25,676 nucleotides of DNA from a virus. The notes under the pieces are model-generated. The model made no database searches. It was not told the DNA's origin and saw nothing but the letters and a program-made list of their open reading frames with translations. Below, piece by piece: positions 1 through 7,812 of this stretch. The number at the start of each line of letters is the position of its first letter. Position 1 is the stretch's first letter. The translations under genes and the position numbers were made by a program. The stretch is from IMG/VR virus record IMGVR_UViG_3300045941_000138, positions 1 to 25,676 of that record. One strand, given 5' to 3'.

Positions 1-255
1 CAATTCTTCTTCGATGCGAAACCACTCGCCCTTTAATCGCAAGTGGTCAAATCTCCGATGAATGATAAGTTCTTCATAGGCGCAGGCATCTATAGAGCCG
101 ATCAGTTTGAGCGGTTTTGGGTGGCCTGATTGCAAATTCCCCATTCGTTTCGCTGGTCTTTTGGAAAACCCAATTTTGATGGCCGACTCATCTGTAATAA
201 AATAGATTTGCCCGCGATCTTTCTGCAATTTCTTTAGCCGATGCAGGGTCGTCAT
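1..255 (-). CDS. GIY-YIG (Mug113/T5orf172-type) protein, C-terminus cut by window edge
   Basis: Reading the reverse strand from the ATG at 255-253 gives 85 open codons with no stop, running off the window. The ATG overlaps the integrase stop as ATGA (252-255), so the two are probably translated together. Visible motifs are IYFITDESAIKIGFS near residues 17-31, then PAKRMGNLQSGHP, a conserved H-x-x-F, and KGEWFRIEEEL at the edge. This pattern (IY.I...(V/I)K(V/I)G.(S/T)..P..R...L..G.P and a terminal GEWF) fits the Mug113/T5orf172 branch of GIY-YIG nuclease-like proteins. Members occur in many phages, usually without a proven role. Codons are much more AT-rich than in the adjacent integrase, which suggests separate acquisition. 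A second protein of this type lies at 12383-12760. The family call is by motif only. Confidence 0.7.
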   Translation of the reverse strand, partial: MTTLHRLKKLQKDRGQIYFITDESAIKIGFSKRPAKRMGNLQSGHPKPLKLIGSIDACAYEELIIHRRFDHLRLKGEWFRIEEEL

Positions 256-1475
256 GACGCGCCCCCTTTGCCTCGGCGCCACTCAGCCCGCCTGATCATC
301 ACGGTCGCGATCTTGTCCTCGGACCCCCGGCTGTAGCGTTGCGTCATGGCGATGTCCGAATGGGTAGCCGCGTGGCGGACGTGCTCCAGCTCGGCCCCGG
401 CGTCTGTCGCCTCACTGATCGCCCCAGCCCGCGTGTCCATGTTGCGGACGGTCTTGGGGACACCGGCAGCGGTAGCGATCTTGCGCCACTGCTTGCGGAA
501 CTCTTGCGTTGCCCACGGGCGGGCCGTGGCTTCCGACACGATCATTGGCCCGCGCTCCGGTAGCGCCATTCCAGCCAGTTCCTCCATAACCATCGGGGCC
601 AAGCCTAGCGGGGCCTCGATAGCCTTCTGCCGCTTCGACGTGATGTGCCGCAGAACCCGGTTAACGTCGATCTCCTCCCAGCGCAGCCCGCGCAACCATT
701 TCTTTCCCCCGTTGGTCACGTCCGACATACCGGGTTCCGACATCGGCACCCATTCCCCGATCACGTCCTTCTGCCTCAGCATCAAATCGAATTGGATGGC
801 CTGGGCCAGCGCGATTGATGGCAACCCCATTTCGTGCGCCTTGGCGCGGATGGCTATGGCTTGTTCGGCAGTCAAGCGGGCATCGCGCGGCTTTGGCATC
901 TCGAACCGCATGCCGGACAAGACGCCGGACAACCTGGCGCACTCTGCGTCCTCAAGGATCGTCGCGCCGAAGTTAATGATGGTACGGACCATGCCGACCA
1001 GGGCGTGAGCCATCGTAACCTTTCCACCCCCGGCCCATTCCTCGTGCCATCGCTTGACGTGGCGACCCCGTATCTCAGACACAAGCTCGTCGCCGTGCTG
1101 CTCGTTGATACGGCGGCATAGCGCGTCGTAATACTCGCGCGTCTTAAACCGCGTCTTGTGGTAGGGCGAGTCTTGGTCGGTGCGGTAGCAGTTTGAGAGT
1201 GACCGCAGCGTACCGTCGAACGATGTGCCAAACGGGATGCCGCCACGCCCCCAGACCAGCATATCCATTTGGAGCGATAGACATCTGTCGCGCAAGAACG
1301 CGATGTCAGCCTCGCTCGGCTCTGGCTGTTCGTCGGTCGAGGCCCACAGTCTGACAGTGGCCGGCTGATAGCCGCGCTTGTATAGATCGGTGCGGGCTCG
1401 CCAGCGGGCCTCCCAGCCGTGGGCGTTCCGCCTCCATGTTAGTCCGGGCGCGTCGGTGATGCGCGGCCTATCCAT
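252..1475 (-). CDS. int: Tyrosine site-specific recombinase (phage integrase)
   Basis: This 407-aa protein should catalyse integration and excision of the prophage. The C-terminal catalytic domain shows R234 (in FDLMLRQKD), a beta-hairpin lysine near K281 (HITSKRQKA), R349 (NMDTRAGA), H372 (ATHSDIA) and the nucleophile candidate Y381 (MTQRYSRG). In the usual H-x-x-R box the first position is Met instead of His. The N-terminal half carries a SAM-like core-binding region (about 100-175). It is the last full gene of the leftward operon, overlapping the excisionase-like gene by 8 bases at its start and the GIY-YIG gene by 4 at its end. This is the usual terminal place for an integrase. The attachment site is probably beyond position 1. 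Confidence 0.93.
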   Translation of the reverse strand: MDRPRITDAPGLTWRRNAHGWEARWRARTDLYKRGYQPATVRLWASTDEQPEPSEADIAFLRDRCLSLQMDMLVWGRGGIPFGTSFDGTLRSLSNCYRTDQDSPYHKTRFKTREYYDALCRRINEQHGDELVSEIRGRHVKRWHEEWAGGGKVTMAHALVGMVRTIINFGATILEDAECARLSGVLSGMRFEMPKPRDARLTAEQAIAIRAKAHEMGLPSIALAQAIQFDLMLRQKDVIGEWVPMSEPGMSDVTNGGKKWLRGLRWEEIDVNRVLRHITSKRQKAIEAPLGLAPMVMEELAGMALPERGPMIVSEATARPWATQEFRKQWRKIATAAGVPKTVRNMDTRAGAISEATDAGAELEHVRHAATHSDIAMTQRYSRGSEDKIATVMIRRAEWRRGKGGAS

Positions 1476-1695
1476 GCTCGGTCCTCCGTTGTGGGGCCAA
1501 CATGATACCGCTAGTCCGGTCGAGATACGCCTTTACCGCCGGCCAATACCGGCGATTTCCCCAGAGTGCCACCTTCTTTGGAAAGCCGCTCCTTGGGTTA
1601 TGGTCGAGCGCGCTAATTGCCGCCCGCGCTATTTTCTCAGGCACACCAATGCGCCGGATCAGTTCGGCGTCGGTTATGTAAAGCGTGTCGCTCAT
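1468..1695 (-). CDS. AlpA/Xis-like small DNA-binding protein (probable excisionase)
   Basis: A 75-aa protein immediately upstream of, and overlapping by 8 bases, the integrase gene. The arrangement ITDAELIRRIGVP, then GFPKKVALWGNRRYWPAVKAYLDR resembles the winged-helix MerR/AlpA fold. In such proteins an N-terminal helix-turn-helix is followed by 'GFP-P...G.R.W....V..WL'. These small proteins act as recombination directionality factors or regulators of integrase. Position and size support the excisionase role, but this is inferred from context. Confidence 0.7.
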   Translation of the reverse strand: MSDTLYITDAELIRRIGVPEKIARAAISALDHNPRSGFPKKVALWGNRRYWPAVKAYLDRTSGIMLAPQRRTEHG

Positions 1696-1750
1696 TGTTT
1701 GTTAGCGCGGCTCGCTACTGGGTGATTACGGTTGCGTCTCTAGTGTCTGA

Positions 1751-1837
1751 TTAGTATTCGTTCCAGTTGATGCACTGCCGCCCGATCCCGAAAAGGTAGA
1801 TCGCGAAGTCCAAGCGGATGTCGTAAGGTTCTTCCAT
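1751..1837 (-). CDS. 28-aa small protein, unknown function
   Basis: The ATG at 1837 lies two bases after the methyltransferase stop (TAG, 1842-1840; read TAGCGATG on the reverse strand), and the frame stays open to TAA at 1751. The peptide begins MEEPYDIRLDFAIYLFG and ends INWNEY. It fills most of the 145-base gap between the methyltransferase and excisionase genes, and its tight spacing fits the rest of this operon. It has no signal or clear membrane segment, and the function is unknown. At this length chance remains possible. No strong Shine-Dalgarno sequence precedes it, so it would rely on translational coupling. Confidence 0.45.
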   Translation of the reverse strand: MEEPYDIRLDFAIYLFGIGRQCINWNEY

Positions 1838-1839
1838 CG

Positions 1840-2805
1840 CTATTGCTCTATTAAGGCTTCTGCTTGGATGATCGCCCGCCCGATGATTTCCGGGATTTGC
1901 GGGACGACGGCGTTGCCGAGCTGCTTAAGGCGGTCCACCCGTCCGGGAACCCCATTAGCCACTCGACCCACCTCGGGTTCAAAAGCCCAAGGATGACGTT
2001 CACACCATGCGATTGAAGGCCACTCCTGCGGTTCGCTGTCGGCGTGGGCCATTTTCCGGTTCTCGCCATCTGGTCTAGTGATGGCCGAACCGTCGCCCCC
2101 GAGCTCGCTGATTGGTTGCTGCCGTATGTCGTCGCCGTTGGCGTTGGGAAGCGGGCAACTACATCGTTCAATTGCCATCCTCTGGAATCGGCCAATCTCT
2201 TCTGCCAGCCTTCGGCCGATCGGCTCCCACTTCGGTAATCTCTGGCAGTCGCTGACGGCAATCCGTTCCTGATGTCGTTGGCTATCTGCCCCCGCTTCTC
2301 GGCATCGTTCGCTCGCGGAGTTGGCCACAATCCAGAGGCGGTCTCGTCGGTGATGGGCGCCAACGGCGGAAGCTGGTATGCAATGCCACTCCGCATCAAA
2401 CCCGAACGCGGCCAGGTCTCCAAGAACGCGGTCCAGCCCTCGACCAAGCAACGCTGCGACGTTCTCCACGACGACGTATCGGGGTCGTAGTTCGCCAATA
2501 ATTCTGGCGTAGTCCCGCCATAGGCCGGAACGCTCGCCCTCAATGCCGACACCCTTTCCTGCGAGGCTGATGTCCTGGCATGGGAAGCCCCCGCAAATAA
2601 CGTCAACTGGTCCGATGTCGGTGGCTGTGAGTTTGGTAACGTCGTGATGGATCGGGGTGTTTGGCCAGTGTTTGGCGAGGATTTCTCGGCACTTGGGGTC
2701 AATTTCGCAGAATGCGACGGTTCGCATCCCGGCCCGTTCGAGTCCGAGGCTGAATCCGCCGATTCCGCTGAAGAGGTCGAGGACTTTAAGGGGCTCATTG
2801 GGCAT
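1840..2805 (-). CDS. C5-cytosine DNA methyltransferase (Dcm family)
   Basis: The protein transfers a methyl group from S-adenosylmethionine to cytosine C5 in DNA. Counting from the ATG at 2805 it has 321 aa. Motif I is DLFSGIGG (10-17), the catalytic PCQ is at 75-77 (C76), ENV is at 114-116 (motif VI), and HRRDR (152-156) replaces the usual QxRxR (motif VIII). The C-terminal RLKQLGNAVVPQI is motif X. The region between is the target recognition domain. An in-frame ATG at 2883 exists, but it would overlap the upstream ATPase by 65 bases. The 2805 start lies 13 bases past that stop, although no strong Shine-Dalgarno sequence precedes it. No restriction enzyme gene is adjacent, so this is probably an orphan enzyme protecting phage DNA. 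A long second frame overlaps it. Confidence 0.93.
   Translation of the reverse strand: MPNEPLKVLDLFSGIGGFSLGLERAGMRTVAFCEIDPKCREILAKHWPNTPIHHDVTKLTATDIGPVDVICGGFPCQDISLAGKGVGIEGERSGLWRDYARIIGELRPRYVVVENVAALLGRGLDRVLGDLAAFGFDAEWHCIPASAVGAHHRRDRLWIVANSASERCREAGADSQRHQERIAVSDCQRLPKWEPIGRRLAEEIGRFQRMAIERCSCPLPNANGDDIRQQPISELGGDGSAITRPDGENRKMAHADSEPQEWPSIAWCERHPWAFEPEVGRVANGVPGRVDRLKQLGNAVVPQIPEIIGRAIIQAEALIEQ
1851..2798 (-). CDS. Possible overprinted protein inside the methyltransferase gene
   Basis: This 315-codon frame lies on the same strand, shifted one base, almost entirely within the methyltransferase gene. Its C-terminal two thirds look like a known phage protein type rather than random translation. 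It has DPDTSSWRTSQ (106-115), FLETWPRSGLMRSGIAYQLP (125-144), three W/F-P-T-P segments (158-161, 217-220, 250-253) and NPRWVEWLMGFPDGWT (274-289). From memory, stand-alone phage proteins with the NPxWVEWLMGFPxGWT ending sit beside Dcm genes. The first ~65 residues are low-complexity Ser/Pro-rich and look like a plain shadow, so the real start may be internal. Whether the protein is made is unknown. Confidence 0.45.
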   Translation of the reverse strand: MSPLKSSTSSAESADSASDSNGPGCEPSHSAKLTPSAEKSSPNTGQTPRSITTLPNSQPPTSDQLTLFAGASHARTSASQERVSALRASVPAYGGTTPELLANYDPDTSSWRTSQRCLVEGWTAFLETWPRSGLMRSGIAYQLPPLAPITDETASGLWPTPRANDAEKRGQIANDIRNGLPSATARDYRSGSRSAEGWQKRLADSRGWQLNDVVARFPTPTATTYGSNQSASSGATVRPSLDQMARTGKWPTPTANRRSGLQSHGVNVILGLLNPRWVEWLMGFPDGWTALSSSATPSSRKSRKSSGGRSSKQKP

Positions 2806-2818
2806 CGCTAATTTGGTG

Positions 2819-3856
2819 TTAGTGGTTGCTTGTCTCGTATGCCTCATCCACCTCACGCGCCTGCGGTTTGAACCGGCGATCAAGCGCCGCCTTGAAATGT
2901 TTTTGATCGGCAGGCAGGAGCGTTTTCCATTCCTCTTGCAGCGCCGCCATTCCTTGCTTGGCCGCTTCGATCAGGCCGCGCTCGATCTCGGCGCGTCGAT
3001 CAGTGACGCCGACCCCGTCCTGCCGAGGCGTTGCTACAGGAGGGGTCGGCGTTTCGGACGCAGCATGGGGAATTAACCGCGCCGAACTCTGGCCGCCCTT
3101 CGCCCATTGCGCGAGATCGCGGCCGATGTTCTCGTCGAGCGGCTTGCTCTCGGCAAATATACTCTCAAACTGCTTCGGCAATTTCATCATCAATCGTTCG
3201 CCGATCTGCTCGCTTTGCCAGGTCGGAACGCCGCCGCTCTTGGGCAGCAACAGGATATTGACGGTCTGCTCGTACATGAACTCGTCGCCGGCGATCGGCA
3301 TCCATCCCATCTCGACGGGCTGTCCGCCCTTAACCGGCTTGATCTTCTCCTTGGCGCGGAAGCAGGAGATCAGTGAGACGTTCAATTGCAGGATGCCGTT
3401 GATAAGCTGGCGCCGCAGCGAAGCCGGCTTGATCCATCCGGCGATCTTGACGCGCTCGCGTTTGGCGTAGTCGTCGCCGGCCATGCGATCGACTTCGAGA
3501 TCGTGGGTCGCGAGATAACCGCCAGGCCCTTCGTGTTCGTGGCTCATGCTGTCCACGATGACAACCTTGGCGCCCTGCTTCACGCATTGCTGGATCGCGG
3601 CCAAATAATCCAAGCTCGAAAACGGCGGATCAAATTGGACATGCTTGAACTTGAATAGGTCGGCGTAGTGCAACGCACGTCGCGCCTCGGTGTCGATCAC
3701 ATAGATGTCGCCGCCGGTGACGGATTGAATCCCCGTCGCCAGTCGCAATGCGCTGTAAGTCTTGCCGCTGCCGCTCGGCCCCATAAGCCCGATCAACAGC
3801 GGAACGCTCTCGCGCACTGCGGGCTTGGCGTCGAATTGGCGAGCGGCGATGGTCAT
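2819..3856 (-). CDS. RecA-fold ATPase, Sak4-like (phage recombination/ssDNA annealing)
   Basis: A 345-aa P-loop ATPase with Walker A GPSGSGKT at 26-33 and Walker B KVVIVDSMS at 97-105. The layout (short N-terminus, P loop, IDTEARRALHY after strand 2, HEHEG after Walker B) matches the AAA_24/Sak4-like group of phage single-strand annealing or recombinase ATPases. These are RecA-core proteins lacking full RecA length. Residues after about 270 form a variable Pro-rich linker and a charged C-terminal helix. The start overlaps the GHKL ATPase stop as ATGA (3853-3856). Three genes upstream is a RecE-like nuclease, giving an exonuclease plus annealing-ATPase pair. It probably works in phage DNA repair, recombination or replication. 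The Sak4 label is by motif and context. Confidence 0.8.
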   Translation of the reverse strand: MTIAARQFDAKPAVRESVPLLIGLMGPSGSGKTYSALRLATGIQSVTGGDIYVIDTEARRALHYADLFKFKHVQFDPPFSSLDYLAAIQQCVKQGAKVVIVDSMSHEHEGPGGYLATHDLEVDRMAGDDYAKRERVKIAGWIKPASLRRQLINGILQLNVSLISCFRAKEKIKPVKGGQPVEMGWMPIAGDEFMYEQTVNILLLPKSGGVPTWQSEQIGERLMMKLPKQFESIFAESKPLDENIGRDLAQWAKGGQSSARLIPHAASETPTPPVATPRQDGVGVTDRRAEIERGLIEAAKQGMAALQEEWKTLLPADQKHFKAALDRRFKPQAREVDEAYETSNH

Positions 3857-5229
3857 AGCAATTTTTCGTCCCGTGAGGTCGCAACATTAAGGGACATCAA
3901 GTCAGCGACATGCCGTCCGTATGAGCGCAATAAATCACGTTGAAACTTGCCTTCGACGTACATCATGATTCCAATTAGGCGTAGAGCATCGGCAGCGTGT
4001 TGCTGGTCACGCAATTGTACGAATTTGTCGATGGCTGGATTGTCCGGTGATAAATAAACGCAGTCCGGGCGCCCTGGCTTGTAAAGACCAACGCCGTTCT
4101 CGTCGTTTTTGCCTTCCAATAGGATTAGCAGTCGGCCCGATTGCGGCTGTTTCGTCTTAGCTGGCCCCTTGCCTAAATCAGCCTTGTCTCGCTCAACGCG
4201 ACCGTTCGATTTTTTCTTTTGCTTAGTTTTTGCCGTTACATCTGTTTTTGGTTTGCGGCGATGTGGCCTTGCGGCAGCGATACTTTCTGGCAATCCCTCG
4301 TTAATCAATTCACCAAGCTCTGCGATCTTGGTGTCCAGTGATGCAGAGTTACATTTTTCCAAAATCGGCTCCAGTACCAATTCGAGTGCCGATTCCAATT
4401 CATCGCGTTCGTCCTCGTCGACCAATTGATCCTTGAACTTTCCTAGATGCCAAGGGCCGCTCAACTGTACGCGAGCAAACATCTGACTAATGCCACCGTA
4501 ATCACTGCAACCAATACGGTCTTTAGGCATGATGATGCGATGTTGAAAACCGACGTGAACGCCCCACAGTTTCGATGGCTCAGCTAACAGGCCACCCCTG
4601 ATCCGCGCGGTTCGTCCTGCTGTTAGGCTGATGTCACGCTCCACAATGTCGGTCAGTTTTGGATCTTTCAGATATGGCACAGCATGACCGTTGAGGACGA
4701 TCTGACGGTGGGCGCTTAGTGCTGGATGGAAACGTAGGGCAAGTTCCTCAAGTAATTTTTCGATGGTGTATTTGGATGCGGTGCGTAGCGCCGTTAATTC
4801 GATTCGTGTGCCGGTTGAGGCGCCCACCACAGTCGGCCGCCAAGTGGGATCATCGGCCTCCCATACACCTCGTCTTAAAACACTGCGCCAATTAACGCTG
4901 GCTCTAAATGTGCCATCGCGTGACGTAGAATCGACGGTGATAACATCGGCCGCGTTAATAGCTTGGGCTTTGATCCCAATCCCGAACCGTCCTAATTGCG
5001 TACCAGCCATCGCAGCATGTTCGCCAGGACTAAAGAGGGCGGGGATGCGATCTCGCGTGACTCCAATCCCATTATCTTCAAAGATGATGCGTTGGTCGTT
5101 GATTTGGATTGCAATACGTTGCGCGCCGGCGTCAAACGAGTTGTCAACCGCCTCACATAGCAGCGATTGATAATTGACGCGATCACCGCGAAATGAATAG
5201 AGCAACGTCGGCGGCGGATCGAACCTCAT
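3853..5229 (-). CDS. GHKL (Hsp90/MutL/MORC-like) ATPase
   Basis: A 458-aa protein with a complete Bergerat ATP-binding fold. The N box is [12 protein letters not shown] (E26, D29, N30, D33), the G1 box is EDNGIGV (51-57) and the G2 box is [10 protein letters not shown] (80-89). The N-box Glu used for ATP hydrolysis in GHL proteins is present. A transducer-like region follows to about 300, then a Lys-rich linker (KTKQKKKS) and a C-terminal domain with [14 protein letters not shown]. There is no histidine-kinase phosphoacceptor. The closest general types are MORC, paralogous Hsp90-like and MutL-like ATPases, which clamp DNA or remodel partners. ATGA overlaps join it to the genes before and after, so it belongs to the recombination cassette. 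Its base composition is visibly more AT-rich than its neighbours. The exact role is unknown. Confidence 0.85.
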   Translation of the reverse strand: MRFDPPPTLLYSFRGDRVNYQSLLCEAVDNSFDAGAQRIAIQINDQRIIFEDNGIGVTRDRIPALFSPGEHAAMAGTQLGRFGIGIKAQAINAADVITVDSTSRDGTFRASVNWRSVLRRGVWEADDPTWRPTVVGASTGTRIELTALRTASKYTIEKLLEELALRFHPALSAHRQIVLNGHAVPYLKDPKLTDIVERDISLTAGRTARIRGGLLAEPSKLWGVHVGFQHRIIMPKDRIGCSDYGGISQMFARVQLSGPWHLGKFKDQLVDEDERDELESALELVLEPILEKCNSASLDTKIAELGELINEGLPESIAAARPHRRKPKTDVTAKTKQKKKSNGRVERDKADLGKGPAKTKQPQSGRLLILLEGKNDENGVGLYKPGRPDCVYLSPDNPAIDKFVQLRDQQHAADALRLIGIMMYVEGKFQRDLLRSYGRHVADLMSLNVATSRDEKLL

Positions 5230-5831
5230 CTGGATTGGTCCCCTCTGGTCAAATCGTTCAAGTTGAAGATCAGTACCTCGATTAACTCTTTGCGCTCTGC
5301 TGCTGTCAGCGATTTCAGTGTGCGCACAATGAGTCCTTTAAGTTTGATCGCGTGCTGATCCACTACCGACAAGATTGACGGCGGTGGCGGCTTGGACTTT
5401 CGCTCGGCGCGGCCCGCTGTTTCGATCGCGGTTTCAGCGGCGTGTTTGGCGGCGGCAATCTTGGCCTCTTGCTGCTGCTTTGACATCGCCGCCAGCTTTT
5501 GCCACCGGCTGCTCTGCGTCTTGCTCACGCCAAGGTCGGAGAGCTTTGGTTCGCTTACGGTGGCACCGCGCGACCGTAAGACTTCGCGCGATTGGCCCTT
5601 GCCCTTGTGCCGTTCCCCGCGCTGTTTCATCTCCGCCAGCAACTCGCCGGCGCGGATCTCGGCGCGCATCATGATTTCGGTGGCGTAGCCGATTAGCTCA
5701 TGGTCTTTGGCTTGCTTGGCATAGAGTTTCATCGCCGCAGATTTGTCTCGAATTGATTTAACCTCATCGACGCGATGTGCTTCGGCTAATGCTTTGCGCG
5801 CGGCGTTGTAGCGAGTCAGTTCGGTGTTCAA
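5226..5831 (-). CDS. Conserved phage protein of unknown function, 201 aa
   Basis: A highly charged, Ala/Lys-rich, probably helical protein. The N-terminal part ([20 protein letters not shown], then [20 protein letters not shown] and [19 protein letters not shown]) resembles a module seen in many alphaproteobacterial prophage proteins. There it is often placed near, or fused to, DNA-modifying enzymes. A ParB/KorB-like helix-turn-helix is possible around [19 protein letters not shown] (97-115), so DNA binding is plausible. It overlaps the gene on each side by four bases (5828-5831 and 5226-5229). It may be a DNA-binding partner of the recombination proteins, which is inference from position. 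Confidence 0.72.
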   Translation of the reverse strand: MNTELTRYNAARKALAEAHRVDEVKSIRDKSAAMKLYAKQAKDHELIGYATEIMMRAEIRAGELLAEMKQRGERHKGKGQSREVLRSRGATVSEPKLSDLGVSKTQSSRWQKLAAMSKQQQEAKIAAAKHAAETAIETAGRAERKSKPPPPSILSVVDQHAIKLKGLIVRTLKSLTAAERKELIEVLIFNLNDLTRGDQSR

Positions 5832-6016
5832 AGCAACCGCTCCCTCTCGGCCTTCGGCCGATAATCGTCGGCGATCTCTTGAAGGATTTGGATCTGCGTC
5901 GCGGCAAAGCCGTCCGTCATCCTGCCTTCGGCGATCAGGCGCGGATAAACGTGGCGCCGATATTTCAATTCGCGCTCGATCGCGGCGAGCTTTTCGCTGT
6001 CGGTATAGCTCATCAT
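5828..6016 (-). CDS. Small phage protein, about 62 aa, unknown function
   Basis: ATGs at 6016 and 6013 both lie at the end of the nuclease gene. The 6016 start makes a four-base overlap with that stop (TGA at 6015-6013). The product ([42 protein letters not shown]) is a soluble helical peptide. The pattern 'ERELxxRRxVYPxxxxxGxMTxxxAxxxIxxxxxIxxDYR' is one I associate with many rhizobial prophages, without known function. The longer upstream extension of this frame lies inside the nuclease gene and is not used. The stop overlaps the next start as ATGA. Confidence 0.75.
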   Translation of the reverse strand: MMSYTDSEKLAAIERELKYRRHVYPRLIAEGRMTDGFAATQIQILQEIADDYRPKAERERLL

Positions 6017-6921
6017 CCTGCCGATAGGTTCTCTGCGGCTTCGTTGCTGATCTCGCGCGCCATCTCTAGCTCGAGCCATTGCGCCTCGGCCCATGCCGGC
6101 ATGTTGGGCGTTAGGATTTCGAGGTCGTATCCCGGCCAGCGGTTTGCGTTCAGGCAAATCCGCCAAGTGTCGATCGCCATTTGCAATCGCTTGCGGGCCA
6201 TGTGCATCACCGACTCGCCGATCTGCACGACGTTGAGTTGATGCGGCGGTTCGGCCTCTTGAACGACGAAAAGATATTGCCGGCGGGCGATGCTCTCGGG
6301 ATGCAGCGCGTCTAGTCCGCGCTCGGCCATCGCGGCTTGCAACGGCCATCCCGCGTTCATCATCATCGAGGGAAGCGACGACGGTGCAACGGATAAGTCG
6401 GTCGTCTTGTAGTCGGCGACGATGCGATAATCTTTCGTGAGCCAGTCGATCAACTGCCGCAACCAGACTTCCTTTTCCTGCCAGGCGATGCACACCTCGC
6501 CGCTGCCTTCGCCCTCTTGGAATAGGTTTGCCATGCCGCGAAGCTCAAGCTGTTCGTGCGCGGCTTGCACCATGCGGCCGGCGCGAGCGGCGCCACTGGC
6601 GAGGATGGCGAGCTTGCCGGCGGCGTTCGCTTCGGCTCGGGCTTCCTGCGCTTTCTTGGTGCGCCAGTCGGGATAGTCCAGCACGACGATCTCGCGGCCG
6701 CGGCCGATCAGCATGGCGTGCGCTACATTGCCGATGTCGAACTTGGTGGCGTTGTCTGGCTTGAAGTGCGTGTTGAGGCGAGGGTGTGCGTACCAAGCAT
6801 GGAGCGGCGAACGGTCGAGCAGGATCTTGGCGATCGACTGCGACAGCGATGGTTCGGTGCAGGGGTCTTTGAGATAGTCGTTCGTCGAGATGTTTGGGTA
6901 AACACCAGGAGCAGAAATCAT
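6013..6921 (-). CDS. PD-(D/E)XK nuclease, RecE/exonuclease VIII-like (DUF3799 type)
   Basis: About 302 aa from the ATG at 6921, which overlaps the HNH gene stop as ATGA (6918-6921). An ATG 12 bases further upstream is also possible. The N-terminus ([33 protein letters not shown]) and [12 protein letters not shown] are typical of the RecE-like C-terminal nuclease domain. The catalytic core is E...WLRQLIDWL followed by IVADYKTTD, giving the D...(D/E)xK set, and a later Gln near [10 protein letters not shown]. The enzyme should chew one DNA strand to leave single-stranded tails for the annealing ATPase encoded downstream. Together they form a Red/RecET-like recombination pair, although no classical RecT is present. 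Confidence 0.85.
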   Translation of the reverse strand: MISAPGVYPNISTNDYLKDPCTEPSLSQSIAKILLDRSPLHAWYAHPRLNTHFKPDNATKFDIGNVAHAMLIGRGREIVVLDYPDWRTKKAQEARAEANAAGKLAILASGAARAGRMVQAAHEQLELRGMANLFQEGEGSGEVCIAWQEKEVWLRQLIDWLTKDYRIVADYKTTDLSVAPSSLPSMMMNAGWPLQAAMAERGLDALHPESIARRQYLFVVQEAEPPHQLNVVQIGESVMHMARKRLQMAIDTWRICLNANRWPGYDLEILTPNMPAWAEAQWLELEMAREISNEAAENLSAG

Positions 6922-7436
6922 AGATGCACCCATGTTTTGCGGCGCAGAACGCAATGCACAGCGTTTGGCGAAACGCCGAAGTCTTGCGCGGCTTGTTTGC
7001 CGCCGCCGTGATAGTCGTAGTTTTTTCTGATCTGGCCGACCTGATCGGCTGTCAATTTTGCCCAAGGCGCAAATTCACCAGATAACGAGCCGCCCCTGGC
7101 GCGACCCTTCGCGCACATATCGGCGTTGTTGTCCGCGATGGTGCCAAGAAAGAGATGCTCAGGATTGACGCAACTTCGATTGTCGCAGCGGTGGCACACG
7201 CAAAGATTGCCAGGATCGGTTCCGGTTGCCAGAAAAAATGAATATCGGTGTGCCAGCACCGGTCCAGTGGGCTTCATCGCAAACTGGCCGTACCCGCTGC
7301 GGTTTATTGATGCCGCCCACAGCCAACAGCCATCGGTCTTTTTGACCTTTGCCCAAAAACGACGCTCGGCGTTTGCTGAAATTCTCATTGCTGACGGGCT
7401 ACGGGAAATGGACACGATGCCGGGACGCGGGATCAT
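6918..7436 (-). CDS. HNH endonuclease (homing-type, HNH_3)
   Basis: 172 aa if started at 7436, where the ATG overlaps the previous stop as ATGA. An internal ATG at 7388 (MRISANAERRFWAKV) would give a more typical family N-terminus. The core is CHRCDNRSCVNPEHLFLGT (81-99), with H82, N91 and H94 as the HNH triad and C81, C84 and C89 in zinc- or structure-stabilising positions. The segment WAKVKKTDGCWLWAASINRS is the usual entry to this family. The C-terminus (KLTADQVGQIRKNY, KQAAQDFGVSPNAVHCVLRR) is a NUMOD-like helix-turn-helix for DNA recognition. It sits inside the recombination operon, joined by overlaps on both sides. Confidence 0.88.
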   Translation of the reverse strand: MIPRPGIVSISRSPSAMRISANAERRFWAKVKKTDGCWLWAASINRSGYGQFAMKPTGPVLAHRYSFFLATGTDPGNLCVCHRCDNRSCVNPEHLFLGTIADNNADMCAKGRARGGSLSGEFAPWAKLTADQVGQIRKNYDYHGGGKQAAQDFGVSPNAVHCVLRRKTWVHL

Positions 7437-7627
7437 GCGGATTTAACTCCAAGAGCTTTAGCGATGGCCTCGTTGGTGATCCGCTCGCACTGCTCGATCC
7501 CGGCAAGCATTCCCATGCCGTGAGCTTCGCGGAGTGCAATCGCGAGATAGCGGATCGCCGCCTCTGGCTCGGCGGTTTCCAGAATGTCGTACACATGCGC
7601 CGCCTTCTTGCTGGCCCATTCGCTCAT
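7433..7627 (-). CDS. Small phage protein, 64 aa, unknown function
   Basis: Soluble, acidic and helical peptide (MSEWASKKAAHVYDILETAE, RYLAIALREAHGMGMLAG, ITNEAIAKALGVKSA). It is not recognised. Its start overlaps the previous stop by four bases (7624-7627) and its stop overlaps the HNH gene start by four (7433-7436). These exact junctions support it as a real gene. Its place among the first leftward genes fits early-expressed host-takeover or accessory proteins. Confidence 0.72.
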   Translation of the reverse strand: MSEWASKKAAHVYDILETAEPEAAIRYLAIALREAHGMGMLAGIEQCERITNEAIAKALGVKSA

Positions 7628-7812
7628 GCTCCCTCCTCCGGGTTGATCTGGATGTCACGGTGAGGATTGAAGCGGGCGCGCAGCTCGTCGGCGGCCTCGC
7701 GGTGCGCCTCGCGCATGCACTCGGCCCACGGGATGCCCCAAGAATGGAATTGCTTGGCGCGCCCGATCACCTCGGCGCGGTCAATGCGGCCGAACTCGGT
7801 GGTGAGGCTCAT
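7624..7812 (-). CDS. Small phage protein, 62 aa, unknown function
   Basis: The chosen start is the ATG at 7812, which overlaps the stop of the 23-aa membrane peptide as ATGA (7809-7812). A longer frame to 7842 would intrude on that gene. The peptide (SLTTEFGRIDRAEVIGRAKQ, WGIPWAECMREAHREAADEL, DIQINPEEGA) is charged and helical with no signal sequence. It has no recognised function. Confidence 0.68.
   Translation of the reverse strand: MSLTTEFGRIDRAEVIGRAKQFHSWGIPWAECMREAHREAADELRARFNPHRDIQINPEEGA

Noticed and set aside
346-1008. A 220-codon plus-strand frame
   Set aside because: Antisense to the integrase catalytic domain; no ribosome site or recognisable domain.
1840-2883. Restriction-modification system around the cytosine methyltransferase
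   Set aside because: No endonuclease gene of restriction type is adjacent; neighbours are recombination ATPase, excisionase and integrase, so an orphan phage methyltransferase fits better.
6017-6493. N-terminal extension of the 62-aa leftward protein
   Set aside because: The extension lies wholly inside the RecE-like nuclease gene, is Arg/His-rich shadow sequence, and ATG 6016 forms the ATGA overlap usual in this operon.
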